Assembly: GCA_036245805.1 (NCBI GenBank)
Contig: BTRK01000005.1
Coordinates: 2,666,001 to 2,730,000 of the forward strand
Origin: Pristionchus mayeri
Lineage: Eukaryota; Nematoda; Chromadorea; Rhabditida; Neodiplogasteridae
DNA: 64,000 nucleotides
Direction of reading: 5' to 3'
Below, piece by piece: positions 10,165-23,149 of this stretch. Under the pieces are notes generated by a model. The model made no database searches and was not told the DNA's origin. It saw only the letters and a program-made list of their open reading frames with translations. Position 1 is the first letter of the stretch; every line of letters begins with the position of its first letter. The position numbers and the translations under genes were made by a program.

Positions 10165-13100
10165 ATGGCCGACACCGAAGATGGTGAGTATTGATCTTTG
10201 GTCTTTGATTTGCTTCTTTTGTATCATTATAGAGACCTACTACCCTCCTATGCTTAGGCTTGTATACACTATGACCCTTTATTAATTAGTATTAATGCGA
10301 ATTTACATCTTAATTAGCATTAATTAGCGTTAATTAACTAATTAAGAGTACTCCCCTAACGTTCCTCGGTCGTCGTCTCTCGAGTGCGCGGAGGGCGACG
10401 CCGAGCTGCCCTCGATCGTATTCACCGTGGACACCGTCTGCAAGCTGAGCAATCTAAATGTGAGCGATGATCTTTGATCTTTGGTCTCCGATATTTGGTC
10501 TTTTACCTTTGGTATTTATCCTTAGGTGTCATTGGATACGTAGGGGCCTTTGATCATTGCCATTTTTCGCCAAACCAGTGATATTTCGCGCGCCGACCGC
10601 TCGCCAGACCGGGTTAGGGGAGAAATGATCGGGGTTTATAACGTTGGCATTTTGCCATTTTACGAGAATCACGTGGGACCTTATTTGTTTGATCTCGCAA
10701 ATCAACACCATTGTCCTCGACTATTGATCATTTTTTTTGCAACTGTTCGACCTTGCTAGAGACCACCGCACACATTCTAGCCTTTAGTTCAACCTTAGAT
10801 CTTTCTCCACCCGGTTTCCAAACTGATCTTTGATCTCGGCTAAGGAATGAGAGAAATAAATTTTCACTGATCTTTGAACTTTGATCTTTAAACTTTGCAG
10901 AAGCTCCGACCGGGCAAGGTGCACCGCTTCCTCGTCATTCCCCTCTACCACTCGCACGTCCTCTGGAGCTACTGCCTGTGCGCCGCCGTGCGAGCCGCCG
11001 GTGAGAGATTTCTTTGGAGATTAGATTATCTTTGGACTTTGATCTTTGATCTTTGGCATCGAGTTCGATGTCAGATCTCACGACTGGCGAGAGATTCGAT
11101 CTCTTGAACAGAGCAATGGTCTGACTCACGGTAAGAGAGACGAGAGAGCGTGCAAACTAAAGAGGGTCAGACGATTACTCCTCGAATATTAATCTTTTGA
11201 ACTTTGATCTTCATTAATCTTTTGGCATTTGATATTTGATCTTTGATGACTTGCATCGAGCTGGATCTTTCTACTGTAGCAGTTGTTTATCAATCTAGGA
11301 TATTATGATTAACTGATCTTTGATCTTTGACCCGCAATCCCCATTTTCAGGCAAGGACACAAAGGAGAAGGGCAAAGACCACAAATCAAGGGCTTCGAAG
11401 GCGCACGGAGAGGTCGGGTTTTTTATTCTAATTTTTGTATTTATTATTTAAATTTTAAAAAATAATTGAAAAAATTGAGGAATTCGTGTGGATGCTCGCC
11501 AGCTGCGGGCCGCACCTCTCCTTCGCTGAAGGAAGTGAGGGAATTTGTATAATTTAAATAAATATATTTTTAAAATTAATTTTAAAAATGATATTATAAT
11601 TACAGATCGCTGCCAGCAGAATTCGCCGTTGGATCTCGTCGAGCCTCAAGTGGTCAATGCATCCATCACGGCACTCGGAGTGGATGGAGAGGAGGGAGAG
11701 ATGAGTGAGCATGATCTTTGATCTTTGACATTTCGCGTCGACTTTATCATACATCTTCACCCACTCCAAAAGTGCATTATTTCATTGCTTGAAATTGGCG
11801 AAATCGGTATATATGCATGTCATACACGTCGATAACACTTGCAGTTCCCTTCGGTGTCATCCCTACCCGTCCCGGCCGACTGACCTCTGGCCGCTCTTTC
11901 ACCCACCGCCAGCTGCTCGATATGGCCGGTGAGTTGGGATACTGTAGTTGCTTTTTTGGGATACTGTAGTTCTTTCTTGGGATACTGTAGTTCTTTCTTT
12001 GGATGCTGTAGTTGTTTCTTGGAATAGTGTATGCCTTGAGGACATGGGTAGGTCAAAGTATGAACCAGGGGTTGCGGCATTTTGCATTGTTTTAAGCTAG
12101 TTTCAGTGGCAGAAATAAATGGCATTAGGGTGCAGTAGTCCTTTGGCATAGTGCCAACATTCAAATGCTTTCAATTTCATGCATTTTCCAGATAACGGTC
12201 GTCTGCACGCGCGCGTCCGCATCACCATCGCCCGCTCCTACTTTGTGCTCGCGAGACTCGTCGACCTCAAGGAGTACGGTATCCGATCGGTTGGTGATGG
12301 GATTACTGTATCCAATCAATAGGCGAGGGGTATCCAATAAATCACCGATGTTGACCTAGTATATCTGATCTTCGATTTATGATCTTTGATCTCTCACTCT
12401 TCAGCCCGATCATCGAGGGCAAGACGGAGACGGTCGCGGTGCAGATTCTGAAGGGAGAGAAGGCGGGAGGATGCGACTGGACGGTGTGCACGCCACCGGT
12501 CGGTAACGTGTACATAATTTTTAGCGAAATTGCTGTATGAGATCACTATCCGTTTACAGTAACGTTTTCCATCAATCAATAATACTAGACTGGAATATTC
12601 TTACATTACATTTAGATCCTACCGCGATTGATATTCACAGAGAGTAAAGCTAATTATTAAATGTAAAATGTAAATTTGATGTGCAATGTGATTTATATTT
12701 TCTTTCAGGTGGACTCGAGCAACGCCCCGGTCAAGCAGGAGACGTACCACATCCACAAGCAGAAACTGGCGGATATGAGCAACTACTTCAAGGTTTGGGA
12801 ATATGACAGAGATCAAAGATCGCATCGCTCCACTTTAGCCCTTGAAATTTCGAAAAAAAGTTTCGAAAAAACTCAAAAAAACTGTACAAAGTTTGAACAA
12901 GTTTTAATGCGATTCCTGAAGTGAGGCTGATCAGAACAGAAAAGTGAGACAAAGATTAAAGATCAACTATTTTCCAGTCCGCCCTCTCGACTGGTCGCTC
13001 GGTGAAGAACGTGATCGAGATGGTGCCGGGCGAGAATCGATGCGTCCTCTCCAAATTTGCCGCTGGCGAACTGAAACAAGCGAGTTTTGGTCTTTGATCT

Positions 13101-15505
13101 TTGATCTCTAGGAGTTTCGAAAGTCGATCAATGATCTGTTTTCATCTAACTGTTTTCTCGCTTAATGGAAAACTCAGAACTGTTTTGGGCCAGTCAAGTA
13201 CCAAGTGTGATCTTTGGTCGCTAGATTCTAATAATTACGTTTTTGAACATAATACTTACGATGCTTTCTCAGGCGGTCTGTCTCATCTACAACGTCCCGC
13301 TGCCCTTTCCGCTCCTCTGGCACCGCATCGCCGACCTGAGCTCCGCGCTCACCAAGCTGTTCGGGGTGAGGCGGTTTTGAATTGTTTTTAGAGTTTTGAA
13401 TCAAACTTTTGTATCAGCATTAGCTTTTGAATAATGTTGTAAATAACATATTCTGATTCAGAAGTACGCGATCATGAGCCGCATCTACCAGCAGTGGGAG
13501 CGCGCCATCTGCATCGTCGCACTGGAGGCGGCTGTGAGCTTTCAGATTTATCACATTACCGTATCCTTGTCACACTACCGTATCCCTCCACAGCTAGTCT
13601 TGGGTCATGCCCATCTTCCGTGGGTCACAAATGTGATTATTTGCAGTCGAGCAAGGACCTCCGCAAGGCGTGCACCTATCTCGTCATGGCCGGTTCGTAA
13701 AGTTATTTTGCTTATTTTCGAAACTCCGAGGATCATTATGAATCAATGCTGTCTATAGGGCAAATCATGAGTCTGACCCACCGAGATATTCTGTTCCACT
13801 GATAATATTCTGTTCCACTGATAATCTCTGCAGGCTCGATCATTTGGTCATGCCCGTACGGGTCGATGCCCGTCGCGAAGAGAGTCGTCATTGGAGCACT
13901 CGCGGATCAGGTTAATATCGATTTCTAGTCTTTGATCTCTATCGAGCATCGATGGTTGATCTTTGATCTCTAGGAGTGCTCGTATAACTGTTTTTCACTT
14001 CAGGTGCACCGCAACTTGGACGACCGCAGCCTGCAGCAGTTCGTGAAGGACACGGTAAGATACCACTCTGGAACCATGGAACTAACCCGGTTCCATGGTT
14101 CCATTCCCGGTATCAATACAACCCTGGTACCATCTGAAGATTATTATGGAACAAATCTGATACCAACCCAGTGCCGGACTTGGTTCCACTCTCGGTACCA
14201 AGTTGGCACCAATTCGGGTTTCATCGTACCTCTAGGTATCAAGCTAACCCTGGCTTTTCGCAGTTCGCCTCGCTCACTCCCAGCGTGCAGAGGTCACCGC
14301 ACGTGCCAAGCATCACTGCAGCTTTCCTCAAGGTTTGATATTTGATCTTTGATCTTTGATTCTTGATATCTGAACTTTCTAATTGCAGCACCTCCATTCC
14401 GTCTCGGCGGTGCGCAAGCGTGCGGTTCAGATCGACATTGAGGTGGGTTGGCACTATGTCGGACTATGACGTCATGCCTTCTTTGATATATCAAAGGTGG
14501 CATGACGTCATGGTTCTCACCCGACCTACTCTATTGGCGGTAATATCCTTCTCCAGCAGTTTCGCAGTGCGAATGCGTCCTTGTCTCCGCAGATGGTCCA
14601 ATGCGCAGTTTTTCCATACTATCAACGTCTGAATTCAACCCCTCAATCGTTAGTGTCTGCTCACAACGTGGGCGCCTACGTGCCGCCTAATATTTTCGAA
14701 TTAAGAGTGAAATTTTGGCTATCATCATGCTAATCCGCCCTTGTGCCCTTGGCAATAAAGCCAACTACTGTTTTTTTCTCGAAAGTCCATTTTTGTTCCC
14801 CATGGGACTATCCAGTGCATCGACAAAAAACAACACGTGAAAATACACCCACTGCTTACATGCTTTGTCTCGATATAAAGAAATTCTCCCTTATGGCCCA
14901 TTCATAGTCGACAAAAGCTGAGGGGTCACTCTCTTCATTTCCCGAACTCTCTCACCGATCGACCGGTCGAGAGATTTCGTGAAATGAAGAGAGTGACCCC
15001 TCGGCTTTTTCGATAATGTTCGCACATTGACATATTTTAACTTATCAAAACGAATCGAAAAGGATACGCCTATGGTTCTTATTCGGTATACACTCATCCT
15101 TCCTCCTACTAACGATGACGAGCCATTTTAATGTTCAACCTGTGATGATCGTTGATCTTTGATCGCTGACCTTCATAACTTATCAGAACAGCCCGCAGTC
15201 GCCCTTCATCGACATCCTCACCAAGACTTTCAAGAACCAATTCGGTTAGTTCTTCCGTCATGTTCTTTGATCTTTATGAATCAATGCTAAATCAGTTACA
15301 ACAGATCTACTGCATTTCATGTACCATAACGTGATTCAAAACGGATTTGATTCAGAATTTTCTTTGATCTCTTCAGAGTACACTCCCGCCATTCCCACTC
15401 ATCGTTCTCTCGAGAAGGCGGGCGGGGACCCGGCCGGTGATCGTGTCGAGTTCTCCCAGGACATGGAATACGCCTACCCGGAGGACTTCGAGGTGCGATC
15501 TTTGA

Positions 15506-15536
<31 letters not shown>

Positions 15537-18500
15537 CACTTCCTGTCTCCGTGGGTTCTAGGATTGTTCTTTGGCCCGTGGTCTTTGATCATGAATTTCA
15601 CACTCTATTTCCAAGGGGATGAGTTTCCACAAAACTAGTGCAAAAAATAGAGACATAATCGTTTGATCTTTGATCTATTCATGAACTGATCTTTGATCCC
15701 GCCAGGACCTCGGTTCGGAGACGGGCGCGCAGTCCGAGGCGATGCCGCTCTACTACGCGGGCGTACTCTGGAGCATCATGATTCGCACCACGCGCTCGGA
15801 AGGTGATCTTTGAACTTTGAACTTTGAACTTTGAACTTTGATCTCTGGTCTCTGTTCACTTCCTCTATCCCGTTATAGAAACAATATCACGCCCTTCTTC
15901 ATTTCCCCCATGCTTTCGAGCGGTCGAGTAGTGAGAAAGTGTGTAAAATGAATCAACTTTTTGAGCTCTATCGGAAGTCTAGCCTTGTGCATTTGACAAA
16001 TTCCAATAGAAATTTGGCCGATTCCAGGCGACATCTGTTTCTCGATCGCGCACGGCGTCGGCCACCTAGCTGTTGGCAAGAAGAGTCACGGAGGTAATTA
16101 ATTAATTAATTAATTAATTAGCCATCTTAATGGGAGATCATTTGCGTCGCATGAGAGTGCACGTTAACGTCGTTTACTAAAAGTTGATTAGCTAAAAATT
16201 AATTAATTAATTTTGCAGAATTGCTGACGAGCAACGTGCCCAAGCAGCTGAAGATGCCCCGCCTTCTCTCCGCCTCCATCTCGATACTCGACAGGAAGAA
16301 GAGGGAGATCGAGAGGGGTCAGTTTTGCATCAAAACTGTTGAATCACTTGATTCAAAAATTGTTTTGAATCAATTGATTCAAATATCATACAGATTAAAT
16401 TAATGAGTATTTCAAATGTTATAATTAAGGCGAGCTCGAGCTGACTTCACAGGCCACTCCGCAGTTTACACTCAGTCAGCTGGAAAAGCACGCGGGTAAT
16501 TATCGAAATTTGGCGTCGTGCCAAAATTAACAAAAAAATCCCGCTCTTTCAAGTCGACAATGAGGTGCGTGTGCGCGTTCGCATCACGGTGGCACGCGCA
16601 TACTTCGATCTGAAGCGGCTTATCGATCTAGATGCGTGAGTGATACAGTTCACTAGATGGATACAGTAATCCTGACCAGAAAGCTAGAAAGATTGTCTAA
16701 ATAATCAATAATCAATATTTTCCAGTAAGCCTATCGTATCCGAGGAGCGCCAGGCAACGGCCGAGGCGATTCTGCGTGGCGAGAAGCCGGACGACGCCGA
16801 CTGGGAGATTACGGTGGCTGAGGTATCGAATCGATACTATCGATTAGTTTTTTGATAAAGCGAAAGGGTTCAACTTTATGATAAACAAATGAGTAATTGC
16901 ATAAAAAGTAGATATAATGCGTCCTCACCACCAATCCCTTTTCGCTATGGGTGGCATTGGTGGACACTTCTGCAGAAGACCTAACCAAGTTTAAAATGTT
17001 TATTCGTAGCACTTTACACTTAATTTGGTGGCCATATCATGGATAAGGATAGAGTCAACGTGAAGTACTCATCTCCTCTGAAATTGGATTTCGCCCTTAG
17101 ATAGATAACCTCTGAGGGAAGTTGATAATATTAATTTTGAATTGTTCCGGTCTTCTGTAGAAGCCTTCTGAGGTCTTCTGAGCCGGAAACAGTATCCATT
17201 TTTGTGATATGAATGTACATTTATCATTGCAGGATCAGGAGAAGCGAGGACAGGGCGACTACGTGCCGGGAGTGCGGAGATTCCACGTGCGCAAGGCCGA
17301 ATTCGTTGCCAAGAGCGCCGCATTCAAGGTACTTTTAAATCAAATTTCTGAATTACAGTTTTGAACTATCTCATAATTATTGTATTATTGGCAATGCGCA
17401 AAAATGCCAGATTCTAATTAGTAATTATTAATTAAATACATTAATTGCAGCGAGTGGCTGAGAAGGGCTGCGCCTTCGAGGACATCATCCAGACGAGGAA
17501 GGGCGTGAATGGATGCACACTCGAGAAGACGATTGACTTTCCCGTGGTAAGCTTTCCCATTGCATTTCGCAAAATGATTAAAAATACAAGAAAGCGAATA
17601 TTTTCGAAAATTAGCCATACTTGATGACTTTCAGGTGCTCTCGCTAGTCTACGGTACTCCCATCCCTCTGCCCGATCGTTCCCTGCGCGCCTCCACCTTC
17701 GTACGCGCACTGAAGAAGCTGTTCAAGGTGGGAAGAAAACATGAAGAGGTTTAATGGGAAATGCTCTCCTCATTCTACGCGACCTATCACCGGTCAGATA
17801 AGAATGTATAAAATAAGGGGACAAGTTCCTATGAAGCGAACACTATTTTTTACACTGAAGTCTGACCTTGAAATTAACATTTTTTTCCAGGCGGATCTCC
17901 TCAATCGCGAGCTCTACCCGCAGTGGGAGCGCGCCATCTGCACCGCAGCACTCGCCATTGATGTAAATATATATTTTTAAAAATAGTTACAGAATAATTA
18001 AAAATAACATTATAATGCTAATCTTTAGCAGAATTGGCCATATTTTGACTAATAAAATAATTGTATGATTCAGAAGTCGACTCTCTCCTCGATGAATGAG
18101 TGCTCCCGACTGCTCGCACTCGTCTGGTAGAGTGACTTGTTTACATATTTGTTGTTGTTATTCTTTGTTGTTGTTTTTGTTATCAGAGTGTTATTGTTGT
18201 TGTTTTGACACTGACATATCAATAATCGATTACAGGTCGTGTCCCTACGGAGTGATGCCCGTGGCCAAGCGAGTCGCCATCGTTGCCATGGCTGATATGG
18301 TGAGAGCTCGAAATTCCGATCACTGACTCATTTTGTGTAGAAAATTAGAAATCAGTCGCATGCGGCGCCCTGCAAGAGAAGATCCTGAATCATGTATAAG
18401 TAAAATTTAATGAAAATTCCGAATTGCAGCTGCACCTCAACGGCAAGAACGACCTCTCGAGCGTGTTCAAGACGGTGATTTTTATAAATATTTTTAAAAA

Positions 18501-19069
18501 TAGAATTTTAATTAATACTTAAAAATATTTCAGATCTCGACGATGGCGGATGCCTCTCTGCGCGAGCATCCCACCATCATCGAGTCGATGATGCAGGTCG
18601 ACTATGTTTCCATTCAAAAATTATAATTCTGATTCAAAAGATGATTAAAATAAATGATTCAAAACATCCTGTGTCTTCTTGACGTAAAACAAGGATGTGT
18701 TCCATCTCTAACAAAGCTCATTTTCAGTTTCTGATGGGCGTCACGAAGATGCGCAAGACGCTCGTCGTCGGCGAGGAACCCCTGAAGGAGGACGAGCCCA
18801 TCTGGTGGGACTCGATCTTTGATCTTTAATCTTTGATCTTTCGCGATCTCATGATAAGTTCGGTTAACCTTTTGAATCAGTGTCAAAATAGAATGCTTAA
18901 TGGAGTAATTTAAAAAAATAACAAAAACAATAACAACAACAACATCAAAATAATAACGATTTCTAGGTACGATGGCGTCAACGACGACGAGGACGAGTAC
19001 GAGGAGGAGACCTTCTGGGAGTTCGTTCAGGATACGTGCAGGAACAGCTGCAACTGCGCCATCCTCTGA
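10165..19069 (+). CDS. tandem two-unit BTB/POZ-like protein of about 936 aa ending in a CaaX box (37 exons)
   Basis: Exons: 10165-10183, 10347-10459, 10901-11000, 11351-11412, 11480-11534, 11606-11704, 11845-11928, 12192-12273, 12405-12498, 12709-12792, 12978-13079, 13273-13365, 13462-13533, 13647-13692, 13834-13910, 14004-14054, 14264-14332, 14389-14442, 14557-14595 (least certain), 15187-15244, 15377-15492, 15706-15802, 16028-16093, 16219-16317, 16430-16495, 16554-16635, 16726-16822, 17233-17328, 17451-17546, 17635-17727, 17891-17962, 18074-18126, 18236-18299, 18430-18474, 18534-18596, 18728-18804, 18967-19069. All phases agree. Residues about 1-487 and 488-936 are two copies of one unit. 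Compare EYSPNVPRSSSLE with EYTPAIPTHRSLE, ARVRITIARSYFVLARLVDL with VRVRITVARAYFDLKRLIDL, YQQWERAICIVALEA with YPQWERAICTAALAI, and WSCPYGSMPVAKRV with WSCPYGVMPVAKRV. The middle of each unit (YHIHKQKLADMSNYFK / FHVRKAEFVAKSAAFK, then a hydrophobic VLSLVYGTPIPLP strand-helix) resembles a BTB/POZ fold; that is an inference. There is no signal peptide. The C-terminus is an acidic run (NDDEDEYEEE) then CNCAIL, where CAIL fits a geranylgeranylation CaaX box, so membrane attachment is likely. Unit 1 ends in a matching but cysteine-free tail (FKNQFG); an in-frame TAG directly after it means two adjacent genes cannot be fully excluded, but no ATG exon is seen for a second gene. Function unknown. Confidence 0.75.
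14466..14511. repeat. intronic palindrome around TGACGTCA
   Basis: ATGACGTCATGCC (14466-14478) faces GGCATGACGTCAT (14499-14511) around TTGATATATCAA, also palindromic. It begins 24 bp after a splice donor. Confidence 0.75.
14909..15012. repeat. intronic palindromic element with GAGGGGTCACTCTCTTCATTTC arms
   Basis: About 35-bp arms around an inner CTCTCTCACCGATCGACCGG hairpin. It is a member of the hairpin-core family, sitting in the largest late intron between the two protein units. Confidence 0.8.
15504..15533 (+). repeat. (CT)n microsatellite in intron
   Basis: A pure CT run directly after a TTTGATCT motif, 12 bp downstream of a donor. Confidence 0.9.
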
Positions 19070-19789
19070 CTCGTAGTCTGACCCACCGAACCACGCATCT
19101 ACCGTACCCCCGAAGTACCGTAATCCCGCCCCGTCCTCCTCTGTATGTCCCTGAGTCTTATTAGAACTATTTAAACACAAAACACATATCGCAATTGTAC
19201 GAAATCACTGTTTCAAGTAGAGAGATAAAGAATGTTCGTTCAATTATAGGAGAATCAGAGCAGCCAGAAATTGGAAGTAGAGCCGGATAATTCGTTGTAA
19301 CTTTGATCGCTCCATAAGGTAGAACACCAATTTCCGACATCGATTGGTCCCCTTACAATTCCGAAACCATCAATTTGATGGAAGCATTTCGTTGAAAATT
19401 ACGGGGAAGTATTTTTACAATGCGAATTGAATTTAGAATTACGGAGGGAAATGTTACGAAGAAGAACATTTAGTAAAGTACACTAAGTGTATTGCCAAGG
19501 CACTCAATATCTACTAGTCACGTTGAATACACTAGTTAACACTTGTTTCCGTGGGAAAATCGTCTGCCGAATCGATACTGCGAAAATCATCATGCACCTG
19601 TAAATATAGTCTTTAAAATTATAAAATTATATGGTGCTGAATTTCGAATACACAGACCAGAATGGGGTTATCGAAGCCACTCCGAAGAAGAGAAATTGCG
19701 AATAGCCGCAGAGCCAGACACTGAAGGAGTGCGCTAATAACTGAAATTTATTTTAAAAACGGTTGCATAAAAAGCAAACGTCTCACATT
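19070..19789. other. intergenic, convergent gene ends
   Basis: 3' flank of the plus gene and 3' flank of the minus chemoreceptor block. AATAAAG-like signals occur near 19220-19230. No gene is seen. Confidence 0.5.
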
Positions 19790-20712
19790 ATTGATTAGAT
19801 ATATTGTGTAAAACATGTACGAAACTATGCTTGTGATAATAAGGCCTTTCTCAGCTCGAAATCTGAAACAATATATTCCTTGGGTCCCTCTCAAGGCTGC
19901 TTTTTACCTCCTGTTTTCCGTCGAGTCAATGTATTTTCGTTGCCGAATAATGTAGAATGCGAGAATCATATTTACTACGAATGTCGCTGCGCTAACAAGT
20001 GTCGTTTAGATAATGTAAAAGGTTCGTAATGTCTAAATATTTATATTTAATTTATATTTTTTCGAATTCAAAACCTTACATTGTTGTGCACTTTAGACCG
20101 AGGTAGGTAGATCGGACCTTCTCCGAAATCGACTTTTTCATACCATGGAGTTGTCATTGTGAACGCATCAATTACCTTCGGAAGCGTGCAAATAAAGAAG
20201 AGAATACAGGCGACGAGAAAGAATGTTACATCATTCTGAATGGTTTACTAAAAATCAGGCAATTTATCTGTATCTGAATTCTACACATACTCGCTACTGG
20301 ATGAGAAAATTGAATAATCAGGGGCGGGTATGCACTAATATTGACTTACCCACTTTGTTTTGAAAATACAACGGTTTTGAGTCGATGGACTGCTACGAAA
20401 AATGCCGAGTGCAGAGCTATTCCATTCGCGATAGAGTCGATGACTAAAAACAAACAAAACAGTATTTCGAAATTCAAAAAAAAACTTAGCTACCTGCGAT
20501 ATTCGCCAGATTATTCTGCTGAATGAAGCTGTAAAAGCCAAGCATAAATGGGAAAGATGTGAGCTGGAGTAACAACAGGTTCGTGAATCCACTTAGTAAT
20601 TCCTGAAAAAAACAATTATGATTCAAAATGAGTTGAACACTACCCAAGTTCCATTGAAGACTATCAGCTTGATTGAATAATTCCTCGTATATGACTGAGG
20701 AAACAACATGCG
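19790..20712 (-). pseudogene. 7TM chemoreceptor-like gene, probably degenerate
   Basis: In order on minus, exon-like segments read LLLLQLTSFPFMLGFYSFIQ, then ALHSAFFVAVHRLKTVVFSK, FFLVACILFFICTLPKVID, FVVNMILAFYIIRQRKYID and RAEKGLIITSIVSYMFYTIY. Each is a membrane helix in an order typical of nematode serpentine receptors (HR motif after helix 3, AE..L before helix 6, as in Srv/Sru/Srx-type families). Several junctions do not keep phase: the join before FFLVAC, and a TAA just before FVVNM. No signal or start exon was found. Likely a decayed gene, though unrecognised splice sites could rescue it. Confidence 0.45.
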
Positions 20713-21090
20713 GCAATAGACAAACAAGGCGATAGGAAGAGTCAATAACATGGCAAGGGCGATTAGAGAAAATTTTCGTAGAAAATTGTCCTTCAAATTA
20801 TAGGCTCAAGAAATCAAACGACCACTAAGCAAACACGTTCAGCCAGATAGGATTGCGTTACAAAATATCACCCATTCTCTGAGAACATTGAACCGAATGG
20901 AAATTTGTGGTATTAGCGGATTCATATTCATTAGACGCAGCTTAACGAAAAAGATTACAACTGACTTATTGTTTGCTAGTGCTCTAGATTCCCCAAGAGA
21001 TGCGTGATTTTTGAATGTCGTTACGACGAATATCGTTGGCGGAAAACAATTATGAACACAACTTTTATCACAATATTATATGTTTTCGAC

Positions 21091-22593
21091 CTATTTCCAC
21101 ATCGAGTTGAGCATATCGAAATGAGCTGAAGTTAGATACTCGGTAGATGCGGCCTCAAGTTTTTCAGTGCAAGGATTCACGAAACATGACCTGAAATTAA
21201 GCATGTTGATTTAAAAAAAGGAAAATTACCTGCAAAAGAAGGATTTTGTTCGATTTCGCAACGAATTGTGCATTAGTAGAAACGCCGATGACATAGAGGC
21301 TGTTGAGAGGGCAAAGAACTGAACATTTAAAATATTAAAAATGTATTGTTCAATTTACGAATTTACCGTCATTCCGACAATGTCGGTAACGTAGTAAGGG
21401 ATCATGTCCAGAATAAATAACCAATTAGTAATGAGAATGGGAGTCTATAATGTAAATTTGTAATTGCGAAGAGCGAAATCGATACCTTGAACATAAAGCT
21501 GAACAGGTACACAGGAAGCATTACTCGTGACATATTGTACGTTTCAAGCATCTAAATAGGTCATAGTAGTTAAATTAGTCATCATAATTAGAAAACAAAT
21601 ACATACTTGATACCGTCCATTCAGGGTTGTTTGCCTGTCGGTATTTCCATATTCTCGTTTCGAATGAATGAACACTAATATGTTTTTCTGAAATGTAGTT
21701 TATATTTTGTTTTTGTTGTTATGGTATATTAACAAACCATTAACGCGGTAGTTTCAACCGCATTGACTAGGAATGTTCCGATATAAGCCTCAAGCGTTTT
21801 CGGACCTGCAATCTTTTTCTACGTCATGTTTTACTTAAGTTTTTCACCAGAAGTTACCAGCTTGGTAATTATATGTCCCGATGCCACCTAAATTAAACTT
21901 TTCAACCATGAACAATGCATTTATTACCGCAACAATTGCATAGCCAATTAAAAACTTGAAAGCTCTCGGAGAGACATGGTAGACTTCAGGAGAGCGTACT
22001 GAGATTGCTAGAATTGGCCTGGATTTATCTCAAGTGAGATGAAAAAGACACACCTCTTTCTAGACTTATTCCGAGCTCAAAACAACTGCAAATGGACCAG
22101 AATCGTATAGCATTCTCGATAAAGAAAATTCGAATCGCTTCAAAATCATCAGTTATGAAGAGAAAACAAACTCAAAATATCGCATTCGAGAACAAAAATG
22201 GAATATCGAACTAGGATTATAATATTCAATGCAAAATATACTCACTAGGATCAAATTGTTCCTTCGGGTACACCTCAAATTCGATAAAAATGAAGTAGAA
22301 GCAGTATGTCAGCATGTTACAATTCATTAATATTTGCGCACAAGTCCAGAGGGAGACAAGTGTTCTGAAATCGTAATTGACTATCAGTTATTAGCTCAGA
22401 ATTAACCTGCAATTTGAATGGAGCGTCGATTTCCGAACGACTGAGAGAAGTAATGAGGGAGGAACTAAAGATATGAGGCAGACGCATGCCTTGAATATAA
22501 CAAATATTTTAGGCGAATGCAAAGTTTTTCGATATTAAAACCTTCAAATACCTCAATTGGGTGGCTAACTGGGTGCGTTCTCAAGAAATCCAT
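21091..22593 (-). CDS. 7TM chemoreceptor, Sra/Sre superfamily (copy A)
   Basis: Exons on minus include 22593-22552 (MDFLRTHPVSHPIE), 22489-22407 (helix 1, then KSTLHSNC), 22364-22246 (LMNCNMLTYCFYFIFIEFEV), then AIRIFFIENAIRFW with ELGISLER, ILAISVRSPEVYHVSPRAFK, a GPKTLEAYIGTFLVNAVE helix, TTLNGRYQ, MSRVMLPVYLFSFMFK, ILITNWLFILDMIPYYVTDI and a last exon ending at TAG 21091. The ER after helix 3 and the RYQ..E motif before helix 6 are hallmarks of the Sra/Srab/Sre chemoreceptors of nematode sensory neurons; which class is not settled. An upstream in-frame extension to about 22650 (STNTVQFYRDIICV) may hold the true start. It is the first half of a tandem duplication whose second receptor is at 24136-25893. 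Confidence 0.75.
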
Positions 22594-23149
22594 AACTACA
22601 CAGATAATATCGCGGTAGAATTGTACTGTATTCGTCGAGAAGGAAATTCCCTGTGGGGGGAAGTGGGAGGTGTAGGCGTACTATCAGGCTGTGAAATCAC
22701 ACTGTCGAACAATATAAGGACTCTGGGTAACGGAAATTACTGTCTGACACTGAAATAGATGTCATTTTGTACATAAGAACTTTGAATGCTGCAATTATTG
22801 TATGCGCTCTATAGCGTGACACTTCCTACGCAAACGCGTTATTAGTGGAGGAAGGAAGAAGGAAGAAAAATATGGCATTCGACCGTGATGTTCTTATTAC
22901 GGTTGTGAAGCGACAAGTAACACATAACTGATCGATCAAAAAGGAAGATAATTACAGATACCACAAATAAAAAAAAAACAACAACAAGAAGAATAGACAT
23001 AATAGGCCTTAGGAAAACAAAATGGGAAAACAATGTGAGCTACTGAGAATCTTTCTTTAAGGCATGATTTTCTCACATCTGGGATAAGATACAATCGATT
23101 GAAAAATATCATGTTAAGTAATTTCTCTATCTGTAGTTTCTCGACATTT

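Noticed and set aside
10183..19069. Ion channel or receptor reading of the 37-exon gene
   Set aside because: No signal peptide or membrane helices; the hydrophobic stretches are short and match a BTB-like core better.
18659..19180. 173-codon open frame on minus
   Set aside because: Antisense of the last exons of the spliced plus-strand gene, whose phases and duplication are strong.
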